Below are positions 17,051-25,660 of a DNA stretch of 64,000 nt, piece by piece. A program made the translations under genes and the position numbers. The DNA is from NORP259 sp041398705 (GTDB lineage: Bacteria > Planctomycetota > UBA1135 > GCA-002686595), in assembly GCA_041398705.1 (NCBI GenBank), contig JAWKUI010000002.1, positions 434,001 through 498,000 of the forward strand, read 5' to 3'. Under the pieces are notes generated by a model, which was given only the letters and a program-made list of their open reading frames with translations, was not told the DNA's origin and did not search any database. Each line of letters opens with the position of its first letter. Positions within the stretch are counted from its first letter, which is position 1.

Positions 17051-18826
17051 ATGGACGAACCGCAGGAACCCTGGCCCGCGGAGGGCCGGCCGGTGCTCGC
17101 GGAGACCGAAGCCCTGCGCGCCGCGCTGGAGCGGGCCCAGGCGGGGCTCGACTTCAAGAGCAACAAGGAGATCCTGCTCAAGGACCTGCTGCCCGACGTC
17201 GCCGAGCAGCACCTGATGGTGCAACAGGAAGGCCGCGGCGCGTGGACGCTGATGCTGCCGGGCGCGGGCGGCGAGGCCCTGTTCGTCGGCAACGCGTTGT
17301 CCGGCACGATCCAAGCCCTCGCCCGCATCGGCTATCGCGTCTGCATCGCCGATACCGATCCCGAACGCCTTGCCTGGGCGGCCCTGCGCGACGCCGCGCT
17401 GATCCCGGGCCGCACCCACGGCGTTCGCATCGCCGGCGACGGTCCCCCGCCCTTCCAGCCCGCGTCCTTCGACCTCGTCGTGCTCGAGCCCTCTCTGCCC
17501 GGCAATGACCACCCCTGGGCCGCCGACCCCCGGCCCTGGCAAGCCCTCACCCGCGACCTCTACGTGCGCATCGCGGACAATCCCTGGGCCTACAAGAATG
17601 CCACCGGGGTGCGCGGCCGTTTCCGCATCCAATCGCCGGTTTCCTGGCTGCAGAGTGGACTTGCGCCCGCCCCCGGCGCGGCCTCGCGCGCGCAATTGCG
17701 GCGCGAAACCGGAGACTTCGCCCAGGCCGAAACGGTCGCCCTCTACCCCCATCGCCTCGAGTGCAGCCACGTGGTGCACCTCGACCAAACCCTGCCGCGG
17801 CTGACCGTCGGCACCAAGGAACGCCGCAACCTGCTGAAGGTCGTCGGCCACCGGCTCGGCGCCTTTCCTCGGCTGACCCCGTCGCTCGCCGTGCTCGCGA
17901 GTCGCCAGCGCGGTCCCGCGCGTCTGCACCAGGCCCTGCGCGAATTGCAGACACTCGGCTTCGGCCCCCTCGCCGAACACGCGATCGAACACCTGATCGC
18001 CACGCGCGGGAACCTCGCGGTCGTGCACACCCTCGCACCCGATGGCGAACCCGGTGTCACCCTGCACGTGCCCCTCTGCGCGCACAAACGGCGGCTGATC
18101 GAGCTGCACTACCGCGCCCTGCAGGAGCTCAGCGCCGATGCGAACGCCCCGCGCGTACCCCGCCCCATCTTCTGCGGCGAAGCGGCCGGACTCTGGCTTT
18201 CGGTGGAAGAACGCCTGCCCGGCATCAGCGCCCCCCAACTGCTCGAGGGCAGCTCTGCCCAGATCCGGCTGTTCTCCGAGGTCGGCCGCGCCCTGCCCGG
18301 CCTGGCCCGGGGCCCGCGCCGCGTGCTCGACGCCCCGCTCTGGCAGCAATGGCTCGCCCCGCGCTTCGACCGCGCGATCCGCCTGTGCGGCCGCAACGAC
18401 ACCGCCCGCAACCTGCGGCGCATGGTCGACGAAAGCCGCGAACGCATGCTGGGCCAGGAGTTCCAGCCCGTGCTCTACCACGCCGATCTGCGCCCCAAAC
18501 ATGCCCAGGCGCAGGCCGATGGTTCCCTGGTCGGACTGATGGATTGGGGGGCCTACGAACCCGAGTTCCTGCCCCTGGTGGACCTGCTGCACCTGGTCCT
18601 GCACCGGCGCCACGCCGGCTCGCGGGCCCAGTGGCGCGCCTTGCTCGCGGGAGGCCTCACCGACTATGAAAACCAGATCATCGACGGCTACTGCCGTGAC
18701 CTCGGGGTCACCGACGATTTGAGATCGGGTATCGCGGCCATGTACCCAGCGCTGACCGCGGGCATGGCCGAGCGCAATTGGGAATTCTCAAGGCCGTACT
18801 GGGTGCACCGCATCTTCGGGCTCTAA
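17051..18826 (+). CDS. Methyltransferase-like / APH-type kinase fusion
   Basis: This 591-residue soluble protein has two apparent parts. Residues 50-200 look like a Rossmann SAM-binding fold: LMLPGAGGEALFVGNAL resembles motif I, YRVCIADTD the acidic motif II end, and FDLVVLEPSL motif IV. Residues 330-580 look like an aminoglycoside/choline-kinase-type phosphotransferase. The catalytic loop there is YHADLRPKHAQ (H477, D479), where the usual Asn is replaced by His, and the metal Asp is in GLMDWG. Kinase Gly-rich-loop residues were not clear. The combination suggests modification of a polar small molecule or glycan, but substrate and activity are inference. ATG at 17051 was chosen by start of homology-like sequence; the frame is open upstream through the divergent gene. 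Confidence 0.65.
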   Translation: MDEPQEPWPAEGRPVLAETEALRAALERAQAGLDFKSNKEILLKDLLPDVAEQHLMVQQEGRGAWTLMLPGAGGEALFVGNALSGTIQALARIGYRVCIADTDPERLAWAALRDAALIPGRTHGVRIAGDGPPPFQPASFDLVVLEPSLPGNDHPWAADPRPWQALTRDLYVRIADNPWAYKNATGVRGRFRIQSPVSWLQSGLAPAPGAASRAQLRRETGDFAQAETVALYPHRLECSHVVHLDQTLPRLTVGTKERRNLLKVVGHRLGAFPRLTPSLAVLASRQRGPARLHQALRELQTLGFGPLAEHAIEHLIATRGNLAVVHTLAPDGEPGVTLHVPLCAHKRRLIELHYRALQELSADANAPRVPRPIFCGEAAGLWLSVEERLPGISAPQLLEGSSAQIRLFSEVGRALPGLARGPRRVLDAPLWQQWLAPRFDRAIRLCGRNDTARNLRRMVDESRERMLGQEFQPVLYHADLRPKHAQAQADGSLVGLMDWGAYEPEFLPLVDLLHLVLHRRHAGSRAQWRALLAGGLTDYENQIIDGYCRDLGVTDDLRSGIAAMYPALTAGMAERNWEFSRPYWVHRIFGL

Positions 18827-18977
18827 GCGCAGGATTGACACGGCCCGGAGAGGCCTGGCGGTTAGGCTGTTCGCCCTATCGCCCGCTGCCGCCCCGCCCG
18901 TCGGAATCGGTTCCGCAAAAGGATCAAGCAATTCCGCGGCCCCGTCGATGTTCGAGGCGGTATCCCATACACACGCC

Positions 18978-21404
18978 ATGAGTCTGCTCCTGTTCCTGCT
19001 GCTCGCCCTGCTCGTCTTCACCGTCTTCGCCTACGCCGGCAAACCGGGTTTGGGCGCCCTGTTCGGCGCGATCCTGTACCTGTACGGCGCCTGGTGCGTC
19101 TGCGGCACCCCGCCGATGTGGTGGATCCTCGTCGGCCTGGCCGCCGTGGCGACCGTGCTTTCGATCGTGCCCGGCCTGCGCCAGCGCTTCGTCACCGGCC
19201 CGGTGATGAACCTGCTCGGCCCCAGCCTGCCGCGCATCAGCGACACCGAATTGGTGGCCCTCGAAGCGGGCACCGTCTGGTGGGACGCGGACCTGTTCTC
19301 GGGCAAACCGGATTGGGAGAAGCTGCTCGCGTACAAACCGAAGGGTTTCAGCCCCGAGGAGCAAGCGTTCCTCGCCGGCCCCACCGAGGAGATCTGCCGC
19401 ATGGTGGACAACGAGCAGGTGGACCAACTCGGCGACCTGTCCCCTGAAACGTGGCAATACCTCAAGGATCAGGGCTTCATGGCCCTGATCATCCCGAAGT
19501 CCTTCGGCGGCAAGGAATTCTCCGCGGAGGCGATCTCGACCATCATCACGAAAGTCGCGAGCCACAACGTGACCCTCGCGGTGACCGTGATGCTGCCCGC
19601 TTCGCTCGGCCCGGCGGAATTGATCTTGCACTACGGCACCCAGGCCCAGCGGGACCATTACCTGCCGCGCCTCGCTAGTGGCGCACTCGTGCCGGCGTTT
19701 GCCCTGACCGAACCCCACGCGGGTTCCGACGCGGGTTCGATCGAGAGCACCGGCGTGATCTGCAAGGGCATGTGGAACGGCCAGGAGGTGCTCGGCCTGC
19801 GCCTCAACTGGAACAAGCGTTACATCACCCTGGCGCCGATCTGCAACCTGCTGGGCCTCGCGTTCCAGGCCCAGGATCCCGACGGACTGCTCGGCGGCCC
19901 GAAGTACCTGGGCATCACCTGCGCCTTGGTGCCTACCGAACTTCCGGGGGTCACCACGGGCGAACGCCACGACCCTCTGGGCGTGAAGTTCGTGAACGGT
20001 CCGACCCAGGGCAAGGACGTCTTCATTCCGCTCGATCACGTGATCGGCGAGCAGGACGGTTTGGGCAAGGGCTGGCGCATGCTGATGGACTGCCTGTCCG
20101 CCGGCCGTTCGATTTCGCTGCCGGGTCTCGCGTGCGGCGCGGGCCAGAACGCATCGCTGACGGTGGGCGCCTACGGCCTGCTACGCGAGCAATTCGGCCT
20201 GCCGCTGCACAAGTTCGAAGGGGTCGCTACGCCGATGGGCCGCATCGCGGGCATGACCTGGATGATGAATGCAGCGCGCGAATTGACCGCCAGCTCGGTG
20301 GCCCACGGCGAAAAGCCGTCGGTGATTTCAGCCATCATGAAGGCGTACTGCACCGAAGGTATGCGCACGGTCGTAAACGACGGCATGGACGTGCTGGCCG
20401 GGGCCGGCATCTGCCGCGGCGAGCGCAACATCCTGGCGCGCTACTTCCAGGCGATTCCGATCGGCATCACGGTCGAAGGCGCGAACATCCTGACCCGCAC
20501 GCTGATCATCTTCGGCCAGGGCATGCTGCGCTGCCACCGCTACGCCTTCGACGAAGTGCGTGCGGTGCAACGCAAGGACGTGCAGGCCTTCGACAAGGCG
20601 TTCCGCGGCCACATGGGCGCGGCGGTGTCTTCGGGCGTGCGCGCCACGGTGCAAGGCCTGTTCGGCGGGCCCCTGACCCCCACGCCCGGTCCGAGCGCGA
20701 GCGATTGGCTCGTGCGCGGTTTGACGCGCCTTTCCGCCGCGTTTGCGGTCTGCGCGGAAACGTCGATGGCGACTCTCGGCGGCGATCTGAAGCGGCGCGA
20801 GGAGTTGTCGGGCCGCCTGGCGGATGCGCTCGCGTGGATGTACTTCGGTTCGGCCAGCGTGCACCGCTTCGTGCACGAAGGCGGGCGCGAGGTGGACGAA
20901 GCCTGGTTGCGCTGGGCTGGTGCCACGTCGTTGTACAACGCGCAAGAAGCCCTGCTCGGACTGCTCGACAACCTGCCCAACCGCCCGATCGGGTGGATGG
21001 TGCGCAAGCTGCTGTTCCCCTGGGGTCGCAGCTACGAGCGGCCGCGCGACGAAGTCACCCACGAACTCGCGAATCGCATCGTGAACGACGCGGTGTTGCG
21101 CGATCGGCTCTGCCGTGACGCGCACGTGCCCGCCCCCGGGCGACCGGGCCTCGGCGCATTGTTCCACGGCGCCGAAAGGCTGCAGCGCGTGGCACCCCTG
21201 CGCCGCAAGGTGGCCAAAGCCGTGCGCGAAAAGGTGCTGCCGCGCGGTGTGAAGGAACTCGGCCTGCTGCCGCTGGCCATCGAGAAGAACGTGCTGTCGG
21301 AAGCCGAAGCGCTGATTCTGCGGGACGCGCTCGAATTGCAGGCCGACCTGGTCCAGGTGGACTCCTTCTCCCCGGAGGAGTACCTCGGACGCTGCGGTTC
21401 CTGA
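18978..21404 (+). CDS. fadE: Membrane-associated acyl-CoA dehydrogenase, FadE type
   Basis: This 808-residue acyl-CoA dehydrogenase, close in length to E. coli FadE (814), catalyses the first step of fatty acid beta-oxidation with FAD. Two to three N-terminal hydrophobic segments (residues 2-19, 22-40, 46-65) anchor it. The dehydrogenase domain follows, with FALTEPHAGSDAGS (substrate/FAD region), DVLAGAGICRGE and TVEGANILTRTLIIFGQG, the last being the FAD-contact segment of this subfamily. The C-terminal extension of about 280 residues is the FadE-specific domain. ATG at 18978 was preferred to an in-frame ATG 10 codons earlier because it begins directly with the anchor. A strong GC hairpin follows the gene. 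Confidence 0.9.
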   Translation: MSLLLFLLLALLVFTVFAYAGKPGLGALFGAILYLYGAWCVCGTPPMWWILVGLAAVATVLSIVPGLRQRFVTGPVMNLLGPSLPRISDTELVALEAGTVWWDADLFSGKPDWEKLLAYKPKGFSPEEQAFLAGPTEEICRMVDNEQVDQLGDLSPETWQYLKDQGFMALIIPKSFGGKEFSAEAISTIITKVASHNVTLAVTVMLPASLGPAELILHYGTQAQRDHYLPRLASGALVPAFALTEPHAGSDAGSIESTGVICKGMWNGQEVLGLRLNWNKRYITLAPICNLLGLAFQAQDPDGLLGGPKYLGITCALVPTELPGVTTGERHDPLGVKFVNGPTQGKDVFIPLDHVIGEQDGLGKGWRMLMDCLSAGRSISLPGLACGAGQNASLTVGAYGLLREQFGLPLHKFEGVATPMGRIAGMTWMMNAARELTASSVAHGEKPSVISAIMKAYCTEGMRTVVNDGMDVLAGAGICRGERNILARYFQAIPIGITVEGANILTRTLIIFGQGMLRCHRYAFDEVRAVQRKDVQAFDKAFRGHMGAAVSSGVRATVQGLFGGPLTPTPGPSASDWLVRGLTRLSAAFAVCAETSMATLGGDLKRREELSGRLADALAWMYFGSASVHRFVHEGGREVDEAWLRWAGATSLYNAQEALLGLLDNLPNRPIGWMVRKLLFPWGRSYERPRDEVTHELANRIVNDAVLRDRLCRDAHVPAPGRPGLGALFHGAERLQRVAPLRRKVAKAVREKVLPRGVKELGLLPLAIEKNVLSEAEALILRDALELQADLVQVDSFSPEEYLGRCGS

Positions 21405-21427
21405 TCGCATTTCAGGCCCCTCTGCCC

Positions 21428-21463
21428 CCAGCCCCCCGTGGTCCACCGACCCCGGGGGGCTGG
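21428..21463 (+). terminator. GC-rich hairpin after fadE
   Basis: CCAGCCCCCC pairs with GGGGGGCTGG across a 16-base loop, followed by TCCGTTT, 23 bases after the fadE stop. The T-run is weak. Confidence 0.6.
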
Positions 21464-21643
21464 TCCGTTTCGGGGCGCGCGTCCCATCCTCGCACCTGAC
21501 GAAACCGTCGATTCCCCGATAGACGCACGAATGGGGGCCCTAGGGACCTTGGAGCTCGCATTGGACTGAACGAGCTTCAGGCAGGGGAAAGGACTTCCGA
21601 AAACAGAACCGGCCCTCTATCTGGCCAGTCCATCCCTGCCGCC

Positions 21644-22207
21644 ATGTTCCGAATCAAGAACCCCAAGCGATCGGAGCTCCGCGGAGGATTCACCTTAGTC
21701 GAGGTGATGATCTCTCTGACGGTGCTCACCGTCGCCGTGTATCTGATGTCAAGCACGATCACGGCGACGATGGCCCATTCCAGCAAGCGCAAGGAGCGCA
21801 CTCTGGCCCTTGAGGCGGCCATGAACCAGCTGGAAGCCATGCGGGCGCTCCCCTTCCGGGAGCTGGCCCAGCGATTCAACGCCGATCCAACCGACGATCC
21901 CGACGGCCCGGGCACCGCCCAGGGCAATCTCTTTGTGGTTCCTGGGCTCAGCCCCCAGGAGGGCCAGCCGGCCGTGGGCACCATCGAAATGCCCCTGGTC
22001 GCGAACCGGGTGCGTGAGGACGTGGTGATCCCCAAACTGGGCATGCCCCGCGACCTCAACGGCGATTTCGTCGTGGACGCGGACGACCACAGCGACAACT
22101 ACATGCTGCTGCCCATCCGGGTGCGCGTTGCATGGGCCGGTACCGGTGGCAACCGGGAACTGGTCATGACCTCGATGTATTCGGCCGTGCAGAGGCACCT
22201 CGAATGA
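21644..22207 (+). CDS. Type IV pilin-like prepilin (PilV/GspI type)
   Basis: This 187-residue minor pseudopilin has a class III leader ending in G-G before the PilD-type cleavage site, then FTLVEVMISLTVLTVAVYLM with the invariant Glu at +5. The globular part contains DLNGDFVVDADDHSDNY, an Asp-rich segment that could bind calcium. It is first of a six-gene operon whose next two members are also pilus-type proteins. Pseudopilins of this size prime type II secretion or type IV pilus assembly at the inner membrane; which machine is meant is unclear because no ATPase, secretin or platform gene is in the window. Confidence 0.85.
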   Translation: MFRIKNPKRSELRGGFTLVEVMISLTVLTVAVYLMSSTITATMAHSSKRKERTLALEAAMNQLEAMRALPFRELAQRFNADPTDDPDGPGTAQGNLFVVPGLSPQEGQPAVGTIEMPLVANRVREDVVIPKLGMPRDLNGDFVVDADDHSDNYMLLPIRVRVAWAGTGGNRELVMTSMYSAVQRHLE

Positions 22208-22818
22208 AGCGGTCCCGACGCGCAGGCTTCACCCTCATCGAAGTCGTGATCGCCCTCACGATCCTGGTGCTGATCTCCGCCAACATCGCGATGATCAGCC
22301 GCACCGGTTCGAAGGCCGCCGAGAGCGACCTCTTCCGGCAGGTCCTGGACGGGGAGATGAACGTCACAATGGACCGCATCCGCTTCGCGCTGATGTCGGC
22401 GTCGGCGGACAACGTCTATCCGACCCTGTCCAAACCCCTTTCCAACGACTCGATCGACTTCTCCACCAGCATGGGGGTGCAGGCGGGCGTACACGTCATG
22501 GGCGATCCGGAGCGCATCCGGTGGCAACCCACCAACGAGGAGAAGGGGCGCGTGCTCTGGACCCAGGGCCTGGGCATGCCGGACGAACGCGAACTGCAGT
22601 GGAGCCAGAACGTGCCGACCCTGCAGGACCGCGAGATCCTGAACACGATCGACGACAACAACAACGGACTGGATGACGAGCCGGGGCTCGCCTTCCACGT
22701 GGAGCAGGCGCAGGACAAGGAGATGCAGATCTTCGTGACCCTCACCATCTCCAAGGAAGACAGCACGGGGAACCGGATTCCGACCAGCCGTCAGGTCAAC
22801 GTGACCTGCCGCAACTAA
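22204..22818 (+). CDS. Type IV pilin-like prepilin (PilW/GspJ type)
   Basis: This 204-residue prepilin has a very short leader (MKRSRRAG), cleavage before FTLIEVVIALTILVLISA, and Glu at +5. The C-terminal domain has an Asp/Asn-rich run (TIDDNNNGLDDEP) of the type often seen in PilW/GspJ-like and dockerin-like calcium loops. The ATG overlaps the stop of the previous pilin gene (ATGA). It probably pairs with the preceding protein and the PilX-like protein 3 bases downstream to form a pilus tip complex. Confidence 0.85.
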   Translation: MKRSRRAGFTLIEVVIALTILVLISANIAMISRTGSKAAESDLFRQVLDGEMNVTMDRIRFALMSASADNVYPTLSKPLSNDSIDFSTSMGVQAGVHVMGDPERIRWQPTNEEKGRVLWTQGLGMPDERELQWSQNVPTLQDREILNTIDDNNNGLDDEPGLAFHVEQAQDKEMQIFVTLTISKEDSTGNRIPTSRQVNVTCRN

Positions 22819-22821
22819 ACC

Positions 22822-24351
22822 ATGAAGAGCTTGAAGCGATCCAACAAAGCGCGCCGGGGGGCGGCTCTCATCTCCTGCCTGATGCTGGTGGCCGCCGTCG
22901 CCAGCCTGGGCGCTGGCATGGTGCAGATCAGTTCGGTCAGCACGCGCCGGCAGAACCTGTCGATTGACACGGCCCAAGCCTTGTACATCGCCGAGTCGGC
23001 CCTTTCCGAGGCGTACTTCGCGGTGGCCCAGGGCCGTTCCGGTCAACTCGGCAGCGAGGTCACGCCGGCCGAGTACGCGGGGGGATACTATTGGGTGACC
23101 GCCACGGAACAACCCGGCGCGCAGGTCGAACTGAAAGCCACGGCCATGTACGGGCGCGGCAAGTTCACCCTTGGCTTGGCCCTCAAGCGTTCGGAGAACC
23201 AGGTCGCCGGCCTCGGTATCTGCGGACTCGTCGACGTCACGATCGGGGATAGCGCCAAGATCCTCAACGTAGTCGATCCGATCAACCCGCCGCCTTCGGG
23301 CAGCGCGCCGCTCAGCGTGCGCAGCAACGGCGACATCACCATCTATTCGCCCGATCCGATGCTGGGCCTGCCGGCCACCACGGTGGAAGGCGGCGTGCAC
23401 GCGGGCCCCGATGGCCTGGCCGATCTGGATCCCGGCGTGATCGTCACCGGCGAGATCAGCCTCTCTTCGCGGGGCATCACCCTGCCGAGCTTCACCATCC
23501 CCAAGATGGACGGCTCGCTGGGCAACTACGTCTTCCCGACCGGCATGAGCTCGGACAAGCTCATGAGTGACCGGTACTACGACACGATGACCGTGCCGGC
23601 GGGCAAGACCCTGGTCCTGCAGGGCCCGATGGACCTACGCGCCGATACGTTCGAACTGCTGTCCGGCGCGCAGCTGATTATCGACACTACCGCGGGTCCC
23701 GTGGGCATGTACACGACCCGCCTGACGTACTTCGAAAGCGGGTCGAGCCTGGTCAGCGTGGATAAGGATCCGACACGCTTCACCCTCTTCGCCCTGACCC
23801 CGGTGCGCACGGATCGCTCCAAGGTCATCATGGGCGCAAAAGGCGAGTTCTACGGCATGTTGATCGCCCCCCGCTCGCACGTCGAGGTTCCGGGGGACAT
23901 GCGCATCACCGGCTCGATCGTGGCCGAGACCCTCAACATCGGCTCGAATGCCCAGGTGACCTACCCGGAGATCCTGCGCGGCGGCGGTTATGGCATCACG
24001 ATGACGCCGACGCTCGTAGCCTGGCAGATCCTCGAGGTACCCGATTCGCCGCTGACCCGGGGTTCGGGCACGATCGACGAGAAGATCAAGAACCTGGCGC
24101 TGGTTCCGGTACCCACCCGTACGGCGGCGCTGGAAACCGACGTGAAGCTGACGTACCTGGACACCCTGGGCTCAATCCAGGTCTACACCGGACCGCTGAC
24201 CGCGGTTCCGTGGGTCACCGTGCGCTCCGTCGACAAGGTCGGTTGGTTCGACGGCATGATCTGGCAGCCGGATACCAAGCCGACCATGGTGATCGACGCC
24301 GTGGACGACAAGAACGGCATCATCGACGCGGTGGTGGCGCCCCTGGGGTAA
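22822..24351 (+). CDS. PilX-like pilus assembly protein with adhesin-like domain
   Basis: This 509-residue protein has a PilX-type N-terminus: a basic leader, RRGAALISCLMLVAAVASLG as the membrane helix, then an amphipathic helix (DTAQALYIAESALSEAYFAV). The long C-terminal part is beta-rich with repeated Gly-turns; SHVEVPGDMRITGSIVAETL resembles bactofilin or beta-helix rungs. Such proteins are tip or surface components of type IV pili. It starts 3 bases after the preceding pilin gene and ends 4 bases before the HEAT-like gene. No Cys-rich or metal-binding motif was seen. Confidence 0.75.
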   Translation: MKSLKRSNKARRGAALISCLMLVAAVASLGAGMVQISSVSTRRQNLSIDTAQALYIAESALSEAYFAVAQGRSGQLGSEVTPAEYAGGYYWVTATEQPGAQVELKATAMYGRGKFTLGLALKRSENQVAGLGICGLVDVTIGDSAKILNVVDPINPPPSGSAPLSVRSNGDITIYSPDPMLGLPATTVEGGVHAGPDGLADLDPGVIVTGEISLSSRGITLPSFTIPKMDGSLGNYVFPTGMSSDKLMSDRYYDTMTVPAGKTLVLQGPMDLRADTFELLSGAQLIIDTTAGPVGMYTTRLTYFESGSSLVSVDKDPTRFTLFALTPVRTDRSKVIMGAKGEFYGMLIAPRSHVEVPGDMRITGSIVAETLNIGSNAQVTYPEILRGGGYGITMTPTLVAWQILEVPDSPLTRGSGTIDEKIKNLALVPVPTRTAALETDVKLTYLDTLGSIQVYTGPLTAVPWVTVRSVDKVGWFDGMIWQPDTKPTMVIDAVDDKNGIIDAVVAPLG

Positions 24352-24355
24352 TCGC

Positions 24356-25657
24356 ATGAAGTGCTCCTTCCCCAAGCTCCCCCACTGGCTGGCGGCCTTG
24401 TGCACCGGAGTCCTGTTGATGGCTCCGACGCCCGCGCAGACCCCGCCGGTGGACGGATTGCGCCAACTGGTCGAGCAACTCGAGGCCGGCAAACCGACCC
24501 AGGCCCGCGAGTGGCTCACCGTCCTGGCGGGGCAACCCGCGGGCACCACGCGCGATCTGTGGCAGCTTTGGCGGCAGGAGGGCCCCCCTGCGGCGCTCGA
24601 GGCCTATCGAGAGATCCTGCTGGAGATCTTCCCGCTGGCGGCTGCGGAACAGGCGAGCAACCCGCTCGCGGGCCAGGAGTACCACAACCGACTGCGGGTT
24701 CTGACCGCTGCACTGGAGCTGGTCGGCGAACACACGCAGGTGGATTCGCTGCTGAACGCGCTGGTCGTGCCCCCCCATCGCCTTTCGGAAGCGCCGACCG
24801 AGTATGCGGTCGGCAGCCAGGCACGCCCCTTGCAGCTCGCCTTGACCCACGTGCTCGATCGCGACCCCGCGACCCTGCGCGTGCTCGAACGGCACTACGG
24901 CGGGTCGATTCCGCATGTGGATTCGATCCTCCTGCGCGCCGCCGGAGATTGCAGTCTGCCCGAATCCGCCGATTCCATGGCCCGCTGGATCGGCGCCCGC
25001 GAGACCCTCGACTCCACCCTACTGACGCAGATCACCTCGCTGCTGCGCAACCCGGCCATCCGACTCACGGAATCCGGCCTGCAGCGCATCCGGCCCCTGA
25101 TCCGCCACAACACCGAACGCACCCGCCAGGCCGCGATCCGGACCCTGAGCTACGCGGACGATGTCGTCAGCATCGAACCCCTGATCGCCCTGCTCGCGCA
25201 CCCCTCCGAGGCGACCCGCACGGAGACCCTTCGCGCCCTGCAGCGCATCACGGCGATGACCATCGAAGGCCATCCCGACCGCTGGCGCCACTGGTTCGAG
25301 GAAGAAAGCACCTGGTGGACCACCGACGCGCCGACCGTGCTGCACCGGCTGTCCGTCGCCGACTCCGAAACGATCACGCAGACCCTGCGGACCCTGGCCG
25401 GCAAACGGCTGTTCCGCCGGGAAATCAGCCCCAAGCTCCTGCCCCTGCTCAGGGACACCCGGCCCGAGGTCATCCGCATGACCCTCAGCGCCATCGAGTC
25501 CTTGCGCCCCCCCTTCCCCCTGGTGAAAGAAGCCCTGCTCCACACCCTCGAGAGCTCCAACCCCGAAGTGCGCGCCGATGCGCAGCGCGTCTGGGCCAAT
25601 CTCGGTGGTGGTGACCCCACGCAGGAAACTTCTGAGCCGGATCCCCTTTCCCGCTGA
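24356..25657 (+). CDS. Exported HEAT-repeat-like protein
   Basis: This 433-residue protein has a signal peptide (WLAALCTGVLLMAPTPAQT, cleavage near residue 28) and a helical body. Several segments look like HEAT repeats, for example RQAAIRTLSYADDVVSIEPL, then LIALLAHPSEATRTETLRAL and VIRMTLSAIESLRPP near the C-terminus. It is probably a periplasmic scaffold. It sits between the pilus genes and the sensor kinase with 3-4 base gaps on both sides, so it likely connects the two functions, though this is inference from position only. Confidence 0.7.
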   Translation: MKCSFPKLPHWLAALCTGVLLMAPTPAQTPPVDGLRQLVEQLEAGKPTQAREWLTVLAGQPAGTTRDLWQLWRQEGPPAALEAYREILLEIFPLAAAEQASNPLAGQEYHNRLRVLTAALELVGEHTQVDSLLNALVVPPHRLSEAPTEYAVGSQARPLQLALTHVLDRDPATLRVLERHYGGSIPHVDSILLRAAGDCSLPESADSMARWIGARETLDSTLLTQITSLLRNPAIRLTESGLQRIRPLIRHNTERTRQAAIRTLSYADDVVSIEPLIALLAHPSEATRTETLRALQRITAMTIEGHPDRWRHWFEEESTWWTTDAPTVLHRLSVADSETITQTLRTLAGKRLFRREISPKLLPLLRDTRPEVIRMTLSAIESLRPPFPLVKEALLHTLESSNPEVRADAQRVWANLGGGDPTQETSEPDPLSR

Positions 25658-25660
25658 CCC

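Noticed and set aside
16778..18613. 611-codon frame antisense to the methyltransferase/kinase gene
   Set aside because: Low-complexity translation and antisense to recognisable motifs; GC skew artefact.
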